The position numbers and the translations under genes are program-made. Of a DNA stretch of 32,364 nt, positions 15,201-24,740 are shown in pieces. Origin of the DNA: Bacillota bacterium (GTDB taxonomy: Bacteria; Planctomycetota; UBA8108; UBA1146); the NCBI GenBank assembly GCA_003973385.1, contig QNYK01000037.1, positions 1 to 32,364 of the forward strand, given 5' to 3'. Each line of letters starts with the position of its first letter. Position 1 is the first letter of the stretch. Below the pieces are notes generated by a model. It worked only from the letters and a program-made list of their open reading frames with translations, made no database searches and had not been told where the DNA came from.

Positions 15201-16753
15201 TGACCCTTCATCTCTTCCTTGGCGATGGTCAGGTAGTAACACCCCATGACGATGTCCTGGGACGGAGCGATGATCGGATTCCCGTGTGCAGGCGAGAAGA
15301 TGTTGTTTGTCGACAACATCAGGTTTTGCGCTTCCAGTTGAGCTTCTATCGAGAGTGGCAGGTGAACAGCCATCTGGTCGCCGTCAAAGTCAGCATTGAA
15401 CCCCTCGCAGACGAGTGGGTGCACGAGAATCGCATTGCCTTCGATGAGAACCGGCTCAAAAGCCTGGATTCCCATGCGGTGAAGGGTCGGCGCACGGTTC
15501 AGCAGCACCGGGTGCCCCTGAGTCACCTCCTCGAGGATATCCCAGACCTCATCGTCTTTTCGTTCCAGCATCTTCTTGGCACTCTTGATGGTATCTGCGT
15601 ATCCAAGTTCCTTGAGGCGGCGGATGATGAAGGGCTGGAACAGTTCCAGAGCGATCTTCTTGGGGAGACCGCACTGATGCAATTTGAGCTCGGGACCCAC
15701 TGCGATGACTGATCTGGCAGAGTAGTCCACGCGCTTTCCAAGCAGGTTCTCTCTGAACCGCCCCTGCTTTCCCTTGATCATATCGGTCAGGGATTTGAGG
15801 GGTCTGTTGTTCGACCCGAGAACTGGCCTACGGCATCGGTTGTTGTCAAAAAGGGCATCCACCGAGTGCTGCAGCATTCGCTTTTCGTTCCGGATGATCA
15901 CCTCAGGAGCATTCAGATCGAGCAGCTTCTTGAGCCGGTTATTTCTGTTGATCAAACGACGGTAGAGGTCGTTGAGATCACTGGTGGCAAAGTTACCACT
16001 CTCGAGGAGTACCAGCGGACGAAGATCTGGAGGAATCACAGGCACAGCCTCGAGGACCATCCACTCCGGTTTGTTGCCGGAATTGAGGACGGTTTTGACG
16101 ATCTTCAGGCGCCTGATCAGAGCCACTCTCTTTTGCTTCGAACGGGTATTCTCGTACTCGTCCTTGAGTTCATCAAAGAGAGAGTTCAACTCGAGACGAG
16201 TGATCATTGTACGGATCGCTTCCGCACCCATGTCGGCCTCGAACTCGTCGCCATACTTCTCGCGAGCGAAGCGGTATTCCTCTTCACTCAGCAGTGCCTT
16301 CTCCTTGAGCGGAGTATCACCAGGGTCGATCACGACATAGTCCTGGTAATAGATCACCCGCTCCAGGTGAGTCGTTTTCATGTCGAGTAGGTTGCCCAAT
16401 CTCGACGGCATCGCCTTGAAGAACCAGATATGAACCACAGGGGCTGCGAGATTGACATGTCCCATTCGTTCGCGGCGTACGCGAGAGTGAGCCACCTTCA
16501 CACCGCAACGGTCACAGATGATCCCCTTGTGCTTGATACCCTTGTACTTGCCGCATGCGCACTCCCAGTCCCTTTCGGGCCCGAAGATGCGTTCGCAGAA
16601 CAGACCGTCTTTTTCCGGACGGTAGGTCCGGTAGTTGATGGTCTCAGGTTTCCGAACCTCGCCCTGTGACCAGGAGAGGATGTCTGTCGGTGAAGCGATG
16701 CGGATGTTGACCGCTCCAAAGTCGTTCACCTTGTCATAAACAGGCTCGACCAT
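12227..16753 (-). CDS. rpoC: RNA polymerase subunit beta'
   Basis: This 1508-residue beta' carries the catalytic Mg2+ motif NADFDGD at residues 453-459. The N-terminal zinc ribbon ([20 protein letters not shown]) and the second zinc site (ADCGTKNG, then [13 protein letters not shown]) are intact. Clamp, bridge-helix and trigger-loop segments ([23 protein letters not shown]) follow. The normal C-terminus ends near residue 1385. Beyond it is an acidic tail of about 120 residues that contains a hexapeptide repeat, EGEVAV, at about 1420-1458. ATG at 16753 is 1 nt after the rpoB stop, so the two subunits are translationally coupled. rpsL follows without a terminator. Confidence 0.99.
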   Translation of the reverse strand: MVEPVYDKVNDFGAVNIRIASPTDILSWSQGEVRKPETINYRTYRPEKDGLFCERIFGPERDWECACGKYKGIKHKGIICDRCGVKVAHSRVRRERMGHVNLAAPVVHIWFFKAMPSRLGNLLDMKTTHLERVIYYQDYVVIDPGDTPLKEKALLSEEEYRFAREKYGDEFEADMGAEAIRTMITRLELNSLFDELKDEYENTRSKQKRVALIRRLKIVKTVLNSGNKPEWMVLEAVPVIPPDLRPLVLLESGNFATSDLNDLYRRLINRNNRLKKLLDLNAPEVIIRNEKRMLQHSVDALFDNNRCRRPVLGSNNRPLKSLTDMIKGKQGRFRENLLGKRVDYSARSVIAVGPELKLHQCGLPKKIALELFQPFIIRRLKELGYADTIKSAKKMLERKDDEVWDILEEVTQGHPVLLNRAPTLHRMGIQAFEPVLIEGNAILVHPLVCEGFNADFDGDQMAVHLPLSIEAQLEAQNLMLSTNNIFSPAHGNPIIAPSQDIVMGCYYLTIAKEEMKGHEIIFSSATEVHTALGANKVHGHASIKVRLPADKVVHCPHGKVQQPDEHGFYVTTPGRIIFNDLLGYPDMPFYNFALAKKDLKAVIADCFRILGRRVTLQFLDEMKDLGFKAATRSGLSFSSDDLRMPEDKFAHIEATQIQVEAIQKRHEDGVITNDERRSQIIDRWTNTTNAVGDMLMKKLEEDTRPGDTYVNPIHVMVESGARGSVIQIRQLAGMRGLMAKPSGEIIETPIKASFREGLRVLEYFSSTHGARKGLADTALKTADSGYLTRKLADVAQNVVITGADCGTKNGLAKKAMKRGDKEAIPLAARIRGRTAVAEIKDPISGEVVIEANGLITFEIANRIQELGHDKILVRSPLTCNATLGSCAKCYGMDLSTGKEVEQGLAVGIVAAQSIGEPGTQLTMRTFHIGGVASKSVQEATIKAARAGVVELRETTHVTSKSGDEIVLSRRATMAIVNKDGKELDTHEMQLGAVLHVRDGAAVKKGTVLYDWDPHSQSILADVEGVVDYEDIVEGATLKVEKDPVSNLDRRVILEHKGELHPQIVIRSGKKGQILAAYPVPERAFIQVSDGEKVHPGDLLAKSPREITGTQDITGGLPRVTEIFEVRKPKNPAVIAEVDGVIEMGEKKRGKAIINVVTPDGEIYEHVIPPGKHFRVTKGDNVIHGQPLTDGDKVPKDILRIEGSAEVQRYLIEEVQGVYLSQNVIINDKHIETIVAQMMRNVSVVEPGDSDLLPDTVVDRHKFKKICSDLVEEGKMPPSAEPMLQGITKAAVNSDSFISAASFQETTKVLTEAALSGKKDNLVGLKENVIMGHMIPAGTGYRRYFDKGVRKLAEPPTIVKETRERVLIGEEKSPKKAVSDPLRDFLMGGAVSDPASKVSDVDLVGESGVADEVEPGTSPPGEVAVEGEVAVEGEVAVEGEVAVEGEVAVEGEVAVEGEVADLVEDVTSDVPPVDTASEPGIVPNPGEGTEEISEIPAEEAPKSGDEEVE
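12380..12496. repeat. 18-bp tandem repeat coding the beta' tail
   Basis: Six and a half copies of the unit GACCTCGCCCTCGACTGC (plus strand) lie head to tail. The two copies at 12452-12487 read ACCGC instead of ACTGC, so there are two sub-blocks. In the rpoC frame each unit codes six residues (GEVAVE register). The unit is a multiple of three, so copy number changes would keep the frame. Confidence 0.97.
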
Positions 16754-16754
16754 T

Positions 16755-19700
16755 TTATTGCTTCTTTTCCAGTTCGAGGTTCAACCCCAGGCCCTTGATC
16801 TCGTTGGTCAGAACATCGAAGGAGACCGGAGTTCCGGCCTGCAGACTGTTCTCACCCTTGACCATCGACTCATAGATCTTGGCCCGCCCATCGACATCAT
16901 CAGACTTTGCCGTGAGCAATTCCTGAAGGATGTGGGCGGCACCATAGGCCTCGAGGGCCCAGACTTCCATTTCTCCAAAGCGCTGGCCGCCGAACCTCGC
17001 CTTACCACCGAGCGGCTGCTGGGTGATCAGAGAGTACGGTCCGGTGGCACGAGCATGAATCTTGTCATCGACGAGATGGTGCAACTTGAGCAGATACATG
17101 CGGCCAACAGTGACCTTCTGCTCGAAACGAACTCCAGTGCGACCATCGTAAAGAACCGATTTCCCATCGGCGGGAATTCCTGCCTTCTTCATCTCCTCAA
17201 TAATCTCTTCTTCCTTCGCCCCATCAAAGACGGGGGTCACCGCACGGTATCCTAATTTCTCTGCGGCCCAGCCGAGCTGGGTCTCGAGAATCTGTCCGAG
17301 GTTCATCCGAGAGGGCACACCAAGCGGGTTGAGAATCACCTCGACCGGCGTTCCGTCCTCGAGGAATGGCAGGTCCTGCCTCGGCAGGATGCGAGAGATC
17401 ACGCCCTTGTTGCCGTGACGACCCGCCATCTTGTCCCCGACCGAAAGGTTTCGCTTGGTCGCGACATAGACCTTGACCATCTCGATCACTCCAGGTTGGA
17501 GTTCATCTCCGCGGGTGAGCCGATTGACCTCGCGATTGCGAATATCCTCGACCTCTTCCATCCGCTGGAGATGCTTGAAAAGTGCCGCTTTCACCTGACG
17601 ATTCTTCTTCTCTGAAGAACCGAGCAGTTGATCAGGGTTGAGCGAGATCTTTACCGAGTGAACACTACGCGTTGCGTACAACTCATCAGCCTTGAAGACA
17701 CGCCCCGTGGCGGGGTTCCTCGGCGTGGCGCCGAGAATCGTCTTGAATTCAGCAAGCAGCGCATCGATCTCCATCATGATCTCTTCGTGCGCCCAGCTCT
17801 CTAGTTCTTCCACCTTGGCCTTGATCTCGCGGCGCTCCTCGGGGGCAAGGTCACTGCGTCTGGAGAACTTCTTCGAGTCGATGACGACGCCCTCGATACC
17901 GGAAGTAACGGTGAGTGATTCGTTCTTCACATCTTCGCCTGCACGACCAAAGATCGCGTGCAGCAACTTTTCTTCCGGTGAAAGTTCGCTCTTGGATTTA
18001 GGAACCACCTTGCCAACCAGGATGTCTCCCTGGCAGACCCGGGTACCTGTCTTGACAATTCCTTCTTCATCGAGTTTGTCGAGCACACGCTCCGAGACAT
18101 TGGGAATATCTCGAGTGAATTCCTCACGTCCGAGCTTGGTCTCGCGAACTTCGATCTCGAACTCATCGATGTGTATCGAGGTGTATACATCATCACGAAC
18201 CAACTGCTCGCTGACGATGATGGCGTCCTCGAAGTTGTATCCATCCCATGACATGAAGGCGACCAGGATGTTTCTTCCCAGGGACAGGATGCCGTCCTGA
18301 GTCGCGGCACCATCTGCGATCACTTCGCCTTCCTTGACCACCTCGCCGAGTTTCACACAGGGCCGCTGATTCTGGCACGTGCGCTCGTTGAGTCCTCGGT
18401 ACTTCCTGAGCTGGTAATGTTCGCCATCGACTTCGATGTGACTTGCGTCGACCGAAGTCACGGTACCTGAGGCATTCGCCCTGACGACCATCCCCGAGTA
18501 CTTCGATACATGGCCCTCCATGCCGGTTCCGATCAGCGGAGGTTCAGTTATGAGCAGTGGTACTGCCTGCCTCATCATGTTCGAGCCCATCAACGCTCGG
18601 TTGGCGTCGTCGTGCTCCAGGAACGGGATCAGCGCTGCTGACACCCCGATCAGTTGCTTGGACGAAACATCCATCAACTGGATCTTGGATGGTTCCACCA
18701 TGATGAATTCGCCGTTGTAGCGGGCCAGCACCAGATCCCCGAGAAGTTGGCCCGTCTCATCCACGGGCGTATCTGCGGGTGTCAGGTACAGGTTTTCTTC
18801 CTCATCCGCACGCAAGAACCTGACAGAGGCTGCATCGATCTTCGCCTTGCCATTCTTGACCTGGAAGTACGGAGTAATCAGGAAGCCATATTCATCGATG
18901 GTCGCGAAGACACCGAGGCTCGAAATCAGTCCGATGTTCGTTCCTTCCGGGGTCTCGATGGGACAGATTCTTCCATAGTGTGAGATGTGAACATCTCGCA
19001 CCTCGAAGCCGGCCCTCTTCCTGTTCAGTCCACCAGGACCCAATGCACTCAATCGCCTCTCGTGAGTCAATTGCGACAACGGGTTGGTCTGGTCGACGAC
19101 CTGGGAGAGTTCGCCTCTACCGAAGAAAAACTCGACAGAAGAGGAAATCGTCTTGGAATTGATCACCGAGCGAGGAGTCAGGTTCTCCGGCTCCATCATG
19201 CTCATGCGCTCCTGGACGGTCCGCTTGAGCTTGAGGAATCCCTTCCTCATCTCCTCGCCGGCGAGTTCCTCGATGGTGCGAACACGGCGGTTTCCGAGAT
19301 GGTCAATATCGTCCAGTTTTCCCTTACGATCTCGCAACTTGAAGATATACGAGATCGACTCGAGGATGTCCTCTGCCTGGATGGTCTGCTCTGATTCCGG
19401 AATCGCCAGTCCGAACTTGCGATTGATACGGAATCTACCGACCCGCCCAAGGCGATACTTGTTCGGGTTGTAGAACTTGTCAAAGAAGAGTTCCCTGGCC
19501 TTCGCAGCCTGTGGCGGGTTGCCAGGACGCAAGCGCTGGTAAATCTTGATCAGCGCATCTTCGTGGTCGATGGAGTTGTCTTCCTTGAGCGTCTTGAGGA
19601 TCAGATCGTCGTATTTCTCAGGCAGCACCTTGAACGAATTCTTGCCGCCTCGCTTCGCCGACATCTCTTCCGAGAAGAAGGATTTCAGGAAGGTCTCGGT

Positions 19701-20483
19701 GAACACATCACCCGTGGGAAGCAGGATCTCGCCAGTCTCTGCATCGAAGATGTCTTCTCCGCTGACTCGCCCACTGCGAACGCCTTCTACTTCTTCACCT
19801 AGCAGGTTGTCGATGCTCTTCAGACTTCCAACCTTGACGGTCTGCATCGGATAGAACAGTTCGAGGATGGCAGTGGAACTACCGAAGTCCTCATTCATCG
19901 CTCGAAGCAGCATGGTGGCCGGGAACTTGCCGCTCTGGTCGATGCGAACCGTCAGTGCACCCTTCTTGGTGACATTGAACTCGACCCATGAGCCACGCTC
20001 CGGAATTATCCGGCACGAGTGAAGCCTGACATCTCCGGTATGAAGTTCTTCACTGAAGTCAACGCCAGGCGAACGGTGCAACTGACTCACGATGACACGC
20101 TCGGAGCCATTCACGATGAACTCCCCGCCACCGATCATGCTCGGCAATTCGCCGAGGAACACTTCCTCCTCTACCGACTCCCCTTCCTTCTCCATCCGCA
20201 GCCGGATCTTGAAAGGTGTGCCGTATGTCAATTTCAGCTGGCGACATTCATCGATGGTGTACCGCGGCCGACCCAGGTCGTAGCCAAGGTAGGACAAAGA
20301 GATCGTCTGGTCGTAACTCTCGATCGGAAAAATCTCACGCAGAATCGATTCCAGACCGATATTATCCCGATCCGTCCAGTGAACATCTGCCTGGAGGAAC
20401 TGCTTATAAGCTTTTTGCTGCAGTTCCATCAGGTTCGGAATTGGTACCGTACGAATACCGCCGCCGAAGACCTTTGTCTCCAT
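16755..20483 (-). CDS. rpoB: RNA polymerase subunit beta
   Basis: This 1242-residue beta subunit has all core blocks. The rifampicin region reads [20 protein letters not shown] and keeps the equivalents of E. coli Gln513, Asp516, His526 and Ser531; the variations are Val for Phe514 and Met515, and Thr for Asn518. [53 protein letters not shown] and [24 protein letters not shown] are typical. ATG 20483 ([11 protein letters not shown]) has AGAGAGG upstream. The reading frame stays open to 20777, but the extra 98 codons are low-similarity and overlap the spacer, so a longer start is rejected. rpoC starts 1 nt after its stop. Confidence 0.98.
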   Translation of the reverse strand: METKVFGGGIRTVPIPNLMELQQKAYKQFLQADVHWTDRDNIGLESILREIFPIESYDQTISLSYLGYDLGRPRYTIDECRQLKLTYGTPFKIRLRMEKEGESVEEEVFLGELPSMIGGGEFIVNGSERVIVSQLHRSPGVDFSEELHTGDVRLHSCRIIPERGSWVEFNVTKKGALTVRIDQSGKFPATMLLRAMNEDFGSSTAILELFYPMQTVKVGSLKSIDNLLGEEVEGVRSGRVSGEDIFDAETGEILLPTGDVFTETFLKSFFSEEMSAKRGGKNSFKVLPEKYDDLILKTLKEDNSIDHEDALIKIYQRLRPGNPPQAAKARELFFDKFYNPNKYRLGRVGRFRINRKFGLAIPESEQTIQAEDILESISYIFKLRDRKGKLDDIDHLGNRRVRTIEELAGEEMRKGFLKLKRTVQERMSMMEPENLTPRSVINSKTISSSVEFFFGRGELSQVVDQTNPLSQLTHERRLSALGPGGLNRKRAGFEVRDVHISHYGRICPIETPEGTNIGLISSLGVFATIDEYGFLITPYFQVKNGKAKIDAASVRFLRADEEENLYLTPADTPVDETGQLLGDLVLARYNGEFIMVEPSKIQLMDVSSKQLIGVSAALIPFLEHDDANRALMGSNMMRQAVPLLITEPPLIGTGMEGHVSKYSGMVVRANASGTVTSVDASHIEVDGEHYQLRKYRGLNERTCQNQRPCVKLGEVVKEGEVIADGAATQDGILSLGRNILVAFMSWDGYNFEDAIIVSEQLVRDDVYTSIHIDEFEIEVRETKLGREEFTRDIPNVSERVLDKLDEEGIVKTGTRVCQGDILVGKVVPKSKSELSPEEKLLHAIFGRAGEDVKNESLTVTSGIEGVVIDSKKFSRRSDLAPEERREIKAKVEELESWAHEEIMMEIDALLAEFKTILGATPRNPATGRVFKADELYATRSVHSVKISLNPDQLLGSSEKKNRQVKAALFKHLQRMEEVEDIRNREVNRLTRGDELQPGVIEMVKVYVATKRNLSVGDKMAGRHGNKGVISRILPRQDLPFLEDGTPVEVILNPLGVPSRMNLGQILETQLGWAAEKLGYRAVTPVFDGAKEEEIIEEMKKAGIPADGKSVLYDGRTGVRFEQKVTVGRMYLLKLHHLVDDKIHARATGPYSLITQQPLGGKARFGGQRFGEMEVWALEAYGAAHILQELLTAKSDDVDGRAKIYESMVKGENSLQAGTPVSFDVLTNEIKGLGLNLELEKKQ

Positions 20484-20869
20484 GCTGAACCTCTCTTGCT
20501 TCAGAACATGATTCCGGTCCAGATGAACAGGAATCCGTCCGTCCCTCTCCGGTGCCATACCCGCTGAAGCCATCATCGACTGCGTCGACGACCTCCAGGG
20601 CACCAGAATACCTTCGTATCGAGGATCTCTCCTCGAGCGAGGGCCCATTCGGCGACAGCCCGTTGACGGCTGTCCGGGACAGGATTGGGAATCTTCCAGA
20701 CAAGGGCTCCACCCTCGGCATACCACTGATTCCCGGAGTCCCGGAGGCGCGCTCCCCGCATGGGCGCTCCCCCGCACTCGTCAATATTCACACTCTCACC
20801 AAACCGCTCATCTCTGGGCACTTCAGCGCTTGCAGAGAATTGAGCGATCTGGTCGACACGGTCACGAGC
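20484..20869 (-). promoter_or_regulatory. rplL-rpoB spacer with hairpin
   Basis: This 386-nt gap has no supported gene. It holds a perfect 7-bp inverted repeat with arms GACAGCC/GGCTGTC at 20654-20674 (7-nt loop) and a short CCTCG/CGAGG palindrome near 20631. No T-run follows. In E. coli the equivalent rplL-rpoB spacer contains an attenuator and an RNase III site, and this gap has the right place and size for the same kind of control. That function is inferred from position only. Confidence 0.45.
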
Positions 20870-21298
20870 CTACTTGAGTTCGACCGAGGCCCCGGCGTCT
20901 TCGAGTTCCTTCTTGACCTTCTCAGCGTCCTCCTTGGAAGCACCTTCCTTGATCGCCTTCGGAGCACTCTCGACCATCTCCTTGGCCTCTTTGAGTCCCA
21001 GGCCGGTGATGCTACGAACAGCCTTGATGACGGGGATCTTCTTGTCACCAATGCTGGTGAGGATCACGTCAAACTCGGTCTGTTCTGCGGCTTCCTCGGC
21101 ACCTCCTGCGCCATCGGCACCAGCGGCGGGCATTCCCATCGGCATGGCAGCAACAGCGGAAACTCCGAACTCGTCTTCAAGGACATCCTTCAGTTCGACG
21201 AGTTCCATCACATTGAGAACTTTGATGCTCTCCATGATGGAACCCACCTTTTCACTCGGTGGAGCCTTTTCGGTCTCGGTGGCAGCTTCATCCGACAT
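20870..21298 (-). CDS. rplL: 50S ribosomal protein L7/L12
   Basis: This is a 142-residue stalk protein. It has a dimerising N-terminal domain (about 20-50, [25 protein letters not shown]), an Ala/Gly-rich hinge (about 54-72) and a C-terminal factor-binding domain ([35 protein letters not shown]). An acidic N-terminal addition of about 15 residues makes it longer than the usual 120-130. L7/L12 recruits EF-Tu and EF-G to the ribosome. ATG 21298 lies 5 nt after rplJ, as in the normal stalk operon. Confidence 0.97.
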   Translation of the reverse strand: MSDEAATETEKAPPSEKVGSIMESIKVLNVMELVELKDVLEDEFGVSAVAAMPMGMPAAGADGAGGAEEAAEQTEFDVILTSIGDKKIPVIKAVRSITGLGLKEAKEMVESAPKAIKEGASKEDAEKVKKELEDAGASVELK

Positions 21299-21303
21299 GG
21301 CAG

Positions 21304-21834
21304 CTACTCTCCTTCTTTACTTTTCTTGTCTGCGATCGCCTGTACCACACCGGGAATTCCGGTGAGCAAATTCTGGGTAATAGCGACCAGGCTCGTCAGG
21401 GGTCCGGCAATCGCAGATACGACCGCTGCACGAGTTTCCTGGAAACTTAGCATCTTCACAAGTTGTTCGGCTTCGGCGGGTCCGAGGACCTCGCCATCCA
21501 GCATGCCGCCCTTGAGCGCCATGACCTTTCCGTTCTTCTTTCTCCACCCTGCGATCGACTTGCTCGCAGTGATGGCATCGGTATCCCCGAGCACCAGGGC
21601 CACGGGACCTGCATATGTCTCTGCAGGAAATTCAGTTCCCTTCTCCTCCAGCACCCGGCGGAGGATGGAGTTCTTGACAACACCGATCGCAAGGCCGTCA
21701 GCACGGAGCTCCTTGCGGGCAACAAAATCCTCCTCGGAGCTCAATCCCGAGAAGTCGACAAGGAGCAAATCTCCGGCATCGTCGAGACGCTGACGCAACT
21801 GGTCAGCCATCATGACTTTTAGCCTACGGGCCAT
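21304..21834 (-). CDS. rplJ: 50S ribosomal protein L10
   Basis: This is a 176-residue L10, the base of the L7/L12 stalk. [38 protein letters not shown] and [24 protein letters not shown] are typical, and the C-terminal helix ([18 protein letters not shown]) is the L12-binding part. ATG 21834 follows the rplA stop by only 27 nt, so the long L10-binding leader that precedes rplJ in E. coli cannot be in this gap; any autocontrol site would have to lie inside rplA. The gene is followed after 5 nt by rplL. Confidence 0.95.
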   Translation of the reverse strand: MARRLKVMMADQLRQRLDDAGDLLLVDFSGLSSEEDFVARKELRADGLAIGVVKNSILRRVLEEKGTEFPAETYAGPVALVLGDTDAITASKSIAGWRKKNGKVMALKGGMLDGEVLGPAEAEQLVKMLSFQETRAAVVSAIAGPLTSLVAITQNLLTGIPGVVQAIADKKSKEGE

Positions 21835-21861
21835 GTGGCCCTCCTTTCTTGCTCTCTCGCT

Positions 21862-22548
21862 CTACTGCCCGCAAAGAACGGAAACAGAGGGGGACATCGT
21901 TGATTTGATGTGTACTTTTTTCATGTACGTGCCCTTGGTAGTGGTGGGCTTCAGTTTCTCGACATGGCCGATGAAGGCCTCTATGTTTTCTGTGAGCTTC
22001 GCTTCATCGAAACTGCGACGTCCCACAGGTGCGTGGATGATTCCAGAAGCGTCGTTCCTGAACTCGATCTTGCCAGCTACAAATTCTGAAACCGCCTTGG
22101 CCACATCTGCAGTTACGGTTCCGCTCTTCGGGGTTGGCATCTTCCCCTGTGGGCCGAGCACCTTTCCCAGTTTTCCGACGAACCGCATCATCGACGGATG
22201 GGCGATGGCGACATCGAAGTCGAACCAGCCTCCCTCGACCTTCTCCGCAAGATCGCCAGCACCCACCTCGATCGCTCCCGCAGCCTTGGCTTCATCGGCT
22301 GCAGGGCCCTCGGCGAAGGCGATCACCCGCACTTCCTTGCCGATGCCATGAGGAAGAGAAAATGCACCTCTGACATTCTGATTTCCCTGACGGGGATCGA
22401 TACCGAGCCTGATGGCAATCTCAATGGTCTCGTCAAACTTGGCAGCCTGAAAGCCTCCGAGAATCTTGACCGCTTCCGGCACAGATATTGGTGAGCTCTC
22501 TGTAATCCTGGAGCGATTCGCTCCATGTCGTTTGCTGGATCTCGACAT
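21862..22548 (-). CDS. rplA: 50S ribosomal protein L1
   Basis: This is a 228-residue L1, the mobile stalk that moves E-site tRNA and, in E. coli, represses its own operon. FDETIEIAIRLGIDPRQGNQNVRGAFSLPHGIGKEVRVIAFAEG and VGKLGKVLGPQGKMPTPKSGTVT are diagnostic. Its ATG shares one base with the rplK stop (TGATG), so translation is coupled. The N-terminus is slightly reworked ([22 protein letters not shown]). Confidence 0.97.
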   Translation of the reverse strand: MSRSSKRHGANRSRITESSPISVPEAVKILGGFQAAKFDETIEIAIRLGIDPRQGNQNVRGAFSLPHGIGKEVRVIAFAEGPAADEAKAAGAIEVGAGDLAEKVEGGWFDFDVAIAHPSMMRFVGKLGKVLGPQGKMPTPKSGTVTADVAKAVSEFVAGKIEFRNDASGIIHAPVGRRSFDEAKLTENIEAFIGHVEKLKPTTTKGTYMKKVHIKSTMSPSVSVLCGQ

Positions 22549-22982
22549 CAGTCCTCCACCTTCACACCCATGCTTCGAGCAGTCCCCTCGATGATCCGCA
22601 TGGCAGCCTCGATGGACGCTGCGTTCAGATCGTTCTGCTTCACCTCGGCGATCTCCTTCACCTGCGCAGAGGTGATGGTCCCGGCGATCTCGTGGCCCGG
22701 GTTATTGGCCGCCTTGTCGGACCCCATCGCCTTCAGGATGAGAACCGAGGCGGGAGGAGATTTGAGAATGAAATCGAAGGACCGGTCCGCATAAACGCTG
22801 ATCTCTACCGGAATAATGACACCCTGCTGGCTCGCCGTTTCGGCGTTGAAACGTTGCACGAACTCGCCGATGTTGACGCCGTGTTGACCCAGTGCTGGGC
22901 CGACCGGAGGCGCCGGAGTGGCTTGACCTCCCGGTACCTGCAGTTTGATCACACCTGTCAATTCCTTGGCTTTTTTTGCCAT
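22548..22982 (-). CDS. rplK: 50S ribosomal protein L11
   Basis: This is a 144-residue L11 of the GTPase-associated centre, which binds the 1060 region of 23S rRNA and is needed for the RelA response. [27 protein letters not shown] is almost invariant, and prolines 22 and 25 of that loop, the thiostrepton contact, are present. [19 protein letters not shown] and [14 protein letters not shown] complete the C-terminal domain. The 84-nt gap from nusG holds two small hairpins. Confidence 0.98.
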   Translation of the reverse strand: MAKKAKELTGVIKLQVPGGQATPAPPVGPALGQHGVNIGEFVQRFNAETASQQGVIIPVEISVYADRSFDFILKSPPASVLILKAMGSDKAANNPGHEIAGTITSAQVKEIAEVKQNDLNAASIEAAMRIIEGTARSMGVKVED

Positions 22983-23028
22983 GGCCTGCCTACTTCCTGC
23001 GGTCTACGGATCACATTCGAACCGAGCC

Positions 23029-23065
23029 GATGCGTCCTCCCGCATGAACCCCGATACTGATCGGG
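23029..23065 (-). promoter_or_regulatory. Two hairpins in the nusG-rplK spacer
   Basis: Just after the nusG stop there is a 6-bp inverted repeat, CCCGAT/ATCGGG (23050-23065, 4-nt loop). A 5-bp one, ATGCG/CGCAT (about 23029-23044), follows. Neither has a T-run. This is the position of the L1 operator in the E. coli rplKA leader, but I cannot show the L1 binding motif. Confidence 0.35.
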
Positions 23066-23066
23066 A

Positions 23067-23996
23067 TCAAGTCTGTTCTACCTGCCAGTATTCCAGATCC
23101 ACCGGGGTCTCCCTGCCGAAGATGGTCACCGTCACGCGCAGTTTGCCCGTCTTGGGATGAACTTCCTCGACGACCCCTTCGAAATTCTCGAATGGACCTT
23201 CCTTCACCTTCACCGTGTCATTCTTCTTCACGTCGATCTTCAACTCGGGCGGCGCTTCGCTTTCGCGCTGCTCGATCATGTCGCGTAGTTTTCGTACTTC
23301 ATCCGGGGTCATCGGCATCGGCATGTTGCCGACTCCACCGACGAAGGATCCCACTCCCTGAATATCTCTCAACAGGTACCAGATATCCTCGACCAGTTGG
23401 CACTCCATGAAGAAGTAGCCCTGATACAGTTTGATCTCGCGAATCTTCTTCTTTCCCTCTTTGATCTCGGTGACCTTCTGCTTCGGAACCACGATGTTCC
23501 TCACATAGCCATCGAGCCCCCGCAACGACAGTGTTTTTTCAACCTTGCGCGAAAGGGTGTCCTCGCGGCCGTTGGCGACCTTGATGACATACCATTCGAA
23601 AGGCTTCTCATCAGCCGGATCCTTGCGAATTTTTGATGCAGGACTCTTCGCAGGCTTCGGATCTGGTTCAGCCTCGGCGGGAACCTCCTCAACCTCTTCG
23701 GCTGCCGCCGGCTCCTCGCCGGGAGTCTCTGCGGAGTCAACTTCCTCCACTGAAGCCTCTTCGATCACTGCTTCTTCTTCACTGGTATCTTTTGCAGTTT
23801 CTGCATCAAGAGTGGGCTCATCTGCAGCGGACTCTTCATCCGTAGCCTGTGCTTCTTCGCCCTGCTCATCGTCTCCTTGTGGTTGTTGCTCGAGATCGGT
23901 GGTCACAGGATCATCGGGCCCGCCCTCTCCTCCATGGGCGAAGGAGGTCTGATCGGAAGCGTCGCCAGAAAGGGTGCAGAGAAATGGATCCATCAT
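23067..23996 (-). CDS. nusG: Transcription factor NusG with long acidic N-terminal extension
   Basis: The NGN domain starts near residue 133 (KPFEWYVIKVANGRED) and includes KLYQGYFFMECQLVEDIWYLLRDIQGVGSFVGG. The C-terminal KOW domain has VKVKEGPFENFEGVVEEVHPKTGKLRVTV and ends in EYWQVEQT. Before it lies a segment of about 130 residues very rich in Glu, Asp, Ala, Pro and Thr, ending in a short Lys-rich patch. ATG 23996 overlaps the secE stop (TGATG) and is the natural start; no internal Met precedes the NGN domain. NusG joins RNA polymerase to Rho or S10. The C-terminal sequence resembles planctomycete NusG as I recall it. Confidence 0.95.
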   Translation of the reverse strand: MMDPFLCTLSGDASDQTSFAHGGEGGPDDPVTTDLEQQPQGDDEQGEEAQATDEESAADEPTLDAETAKDTSEEEAVIEEASVEEVDSAETPGEEPAAAEEVEEVPAEAEPDPKPAKSPASKIRKDPADEKPFEWYVIKVANGREDTLSRKVEKTLSLRGLDGYVRNIVVPKQKVTEIKEGKKKIREIKLYQGYFFMECQLVEDIWYLLRDIQGVGSFVGGVGNMPMPMTPDEVRKLRDMIEQRESEAPPELKIDVKKNDTVKVKEGPFENFEGVVEEVHPKTGKLRVTVTIFGRETPVDLEYWQVEQT

Positions 23997-24418
23997 CAGT
24001 ACACAAACTCCTGCACCCAGGCGTACACGAAATCTGAGAACGCGATCCAGCACAGGATCACGATGCAGGTCACGACCACGACGATCGAGTTCTTGACGGT
24101 CTCGGGTCCGGTCGGCCAGGTCACCTTGTTCATCAGTTCAGACTCGGTCTCGATCAGGAAATCACTCACCCGGGCCTGGTTGTAGTACCAGAAACCTGCC
24201 AGGATGAAGGGCACGAACACCAGCACCGAGAGCAATGATTGGGTCATGATCGCCCAGTTCACGAAAGGAATCGTGAACAGCACGTCCGTGCCCCAGGCAT
24301 TGCCTTCGAACCACTGGGACATGGAAACCGTGGCGAACAGACCCACTCCTACCAGGAGCGCGGCTAGAGATCCACGAGCCCAACGACCCTGTCCCTCCTT
24401 GTAGAGACGAAAACTCAT
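23996..24418 (-). CDS. secE: Preprotein translocase subunit SecE
   Basis: This is a 140-residue membrane protein. Three hydrophobic segments lie at about 16-33, 61-80 and 108-131. The cytoplasmic amphipathic signature of SecE, ESELMNKVTWPTGPETVKN, precedes the last one. SecE clamps SecY in the Sec channel. The three-segment form is like E. coli, not the minimal one-segment type. ATG 24418 has AAGGGG upstream; a TTG at 24445 is a poorer start. It lies between tRNA-Trp and nusG and overlaps nusG by one base. Confidence 0.94.
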   Translation of the reverse strand: MSFRLYKEGQGRWARGSLAALLVGVGLFATVSMSQWFEGNAWGTDVLFTIPFVNWAIMTQSLLSVLVFVPFILAGFWYYNQARVSDFLIETESELMNKVTWPTGPETVKNSIVVVVTCIVILCWIAFSDFVYAWVQEFVY

Positions 24419-24438
24419 CGACGTCCCCTTCTGTTCAC

Positions 24439-24502
24439 CTGACAATTGATGTCAGTGCTTGACCTGAAAAACCCGATACGCCAGAAGCGACCTGCGTCTG
24501 GC
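24439..24502 (-). promoter_or_regulatory. Hairpins between tRNA-Trp and secE
   Basis: A stem with arms GCCAGA/TCTGGC (24480-24502) is followed eight bases later by five T residues (24471-24467). A second perfect stem, CTGACA/TGTCAG, lies at 24439-24455. The first could act as a weak terminator or attenuator and as a 3' processing boundary for tRNA-Trp. The T-run is too far away for a confident terminator call. Confidence 0.35.
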
Positions 24503-24526
24503 AGCTCGGAACAAGCAACCGGAAGC

Positions 24527-24603
24527 TGGCAGGGCAGGAGGGACTCGAACCCCCAACCCGCGGATTTGGAATCCGCTGCTCTACCAATTGGAGCTACTGC
24601 CCT
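24527..24603 (-). tRNA. tRNA-Trp (CCA anticodon)
   Basis: Full cloverleaf on the minus strand: acceptor AGGGCAG/CTGCCCT, D-arm GCTC...GAGC, anticodon loop TTCCAAA with anticodon CCA, and T-arm with TTCGAGT. The discriminator is G, which is the TrpRS identity base in bacteria, and a CCA end is encoded. It sits between tuf and secE. Confidence 0.97.
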
Positions 24604-24668
24604 CCTGACGACACGGCTCTCAACAACCCTGGTCACCCGAATCTTGCGCCCCGGATGAAACCGGAACA

Positions 24669-24714
24669 GGGACGCCAAACGACCTCTGGATGACCTGAGG
24701 AGGTACGGCGTCCC
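24669..24714 (-). promoter_or_regulatory. Long stem-loop between tuf and tRNA-Trp
   Basis: The 8-bp arms GGGACGCC/GGCGTCCC (24669-24676, 24707-24714) enclose a further 5-bp pairing, ACCTC/GAGGT. No T-run follows. It lies between a protein-coding and a tRNA segment of one transcript, so an RNase processing signal is a reasonable guess. Confidence 0.45.
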
Positions 24715-24740
24715 ATCTCGAACTGATCTCCCCTGAGGGA

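Noticed and set aside
20484..20777. N-terminal extension of beta by 98 residues, or a small gene upstream of rpoB
   Set aside because: The open frame is Arg/Ser/Pro-rich without similarity to beta, and the ATG at 20483 has a good ribosome binding site and gives a normal beta N-terminus.
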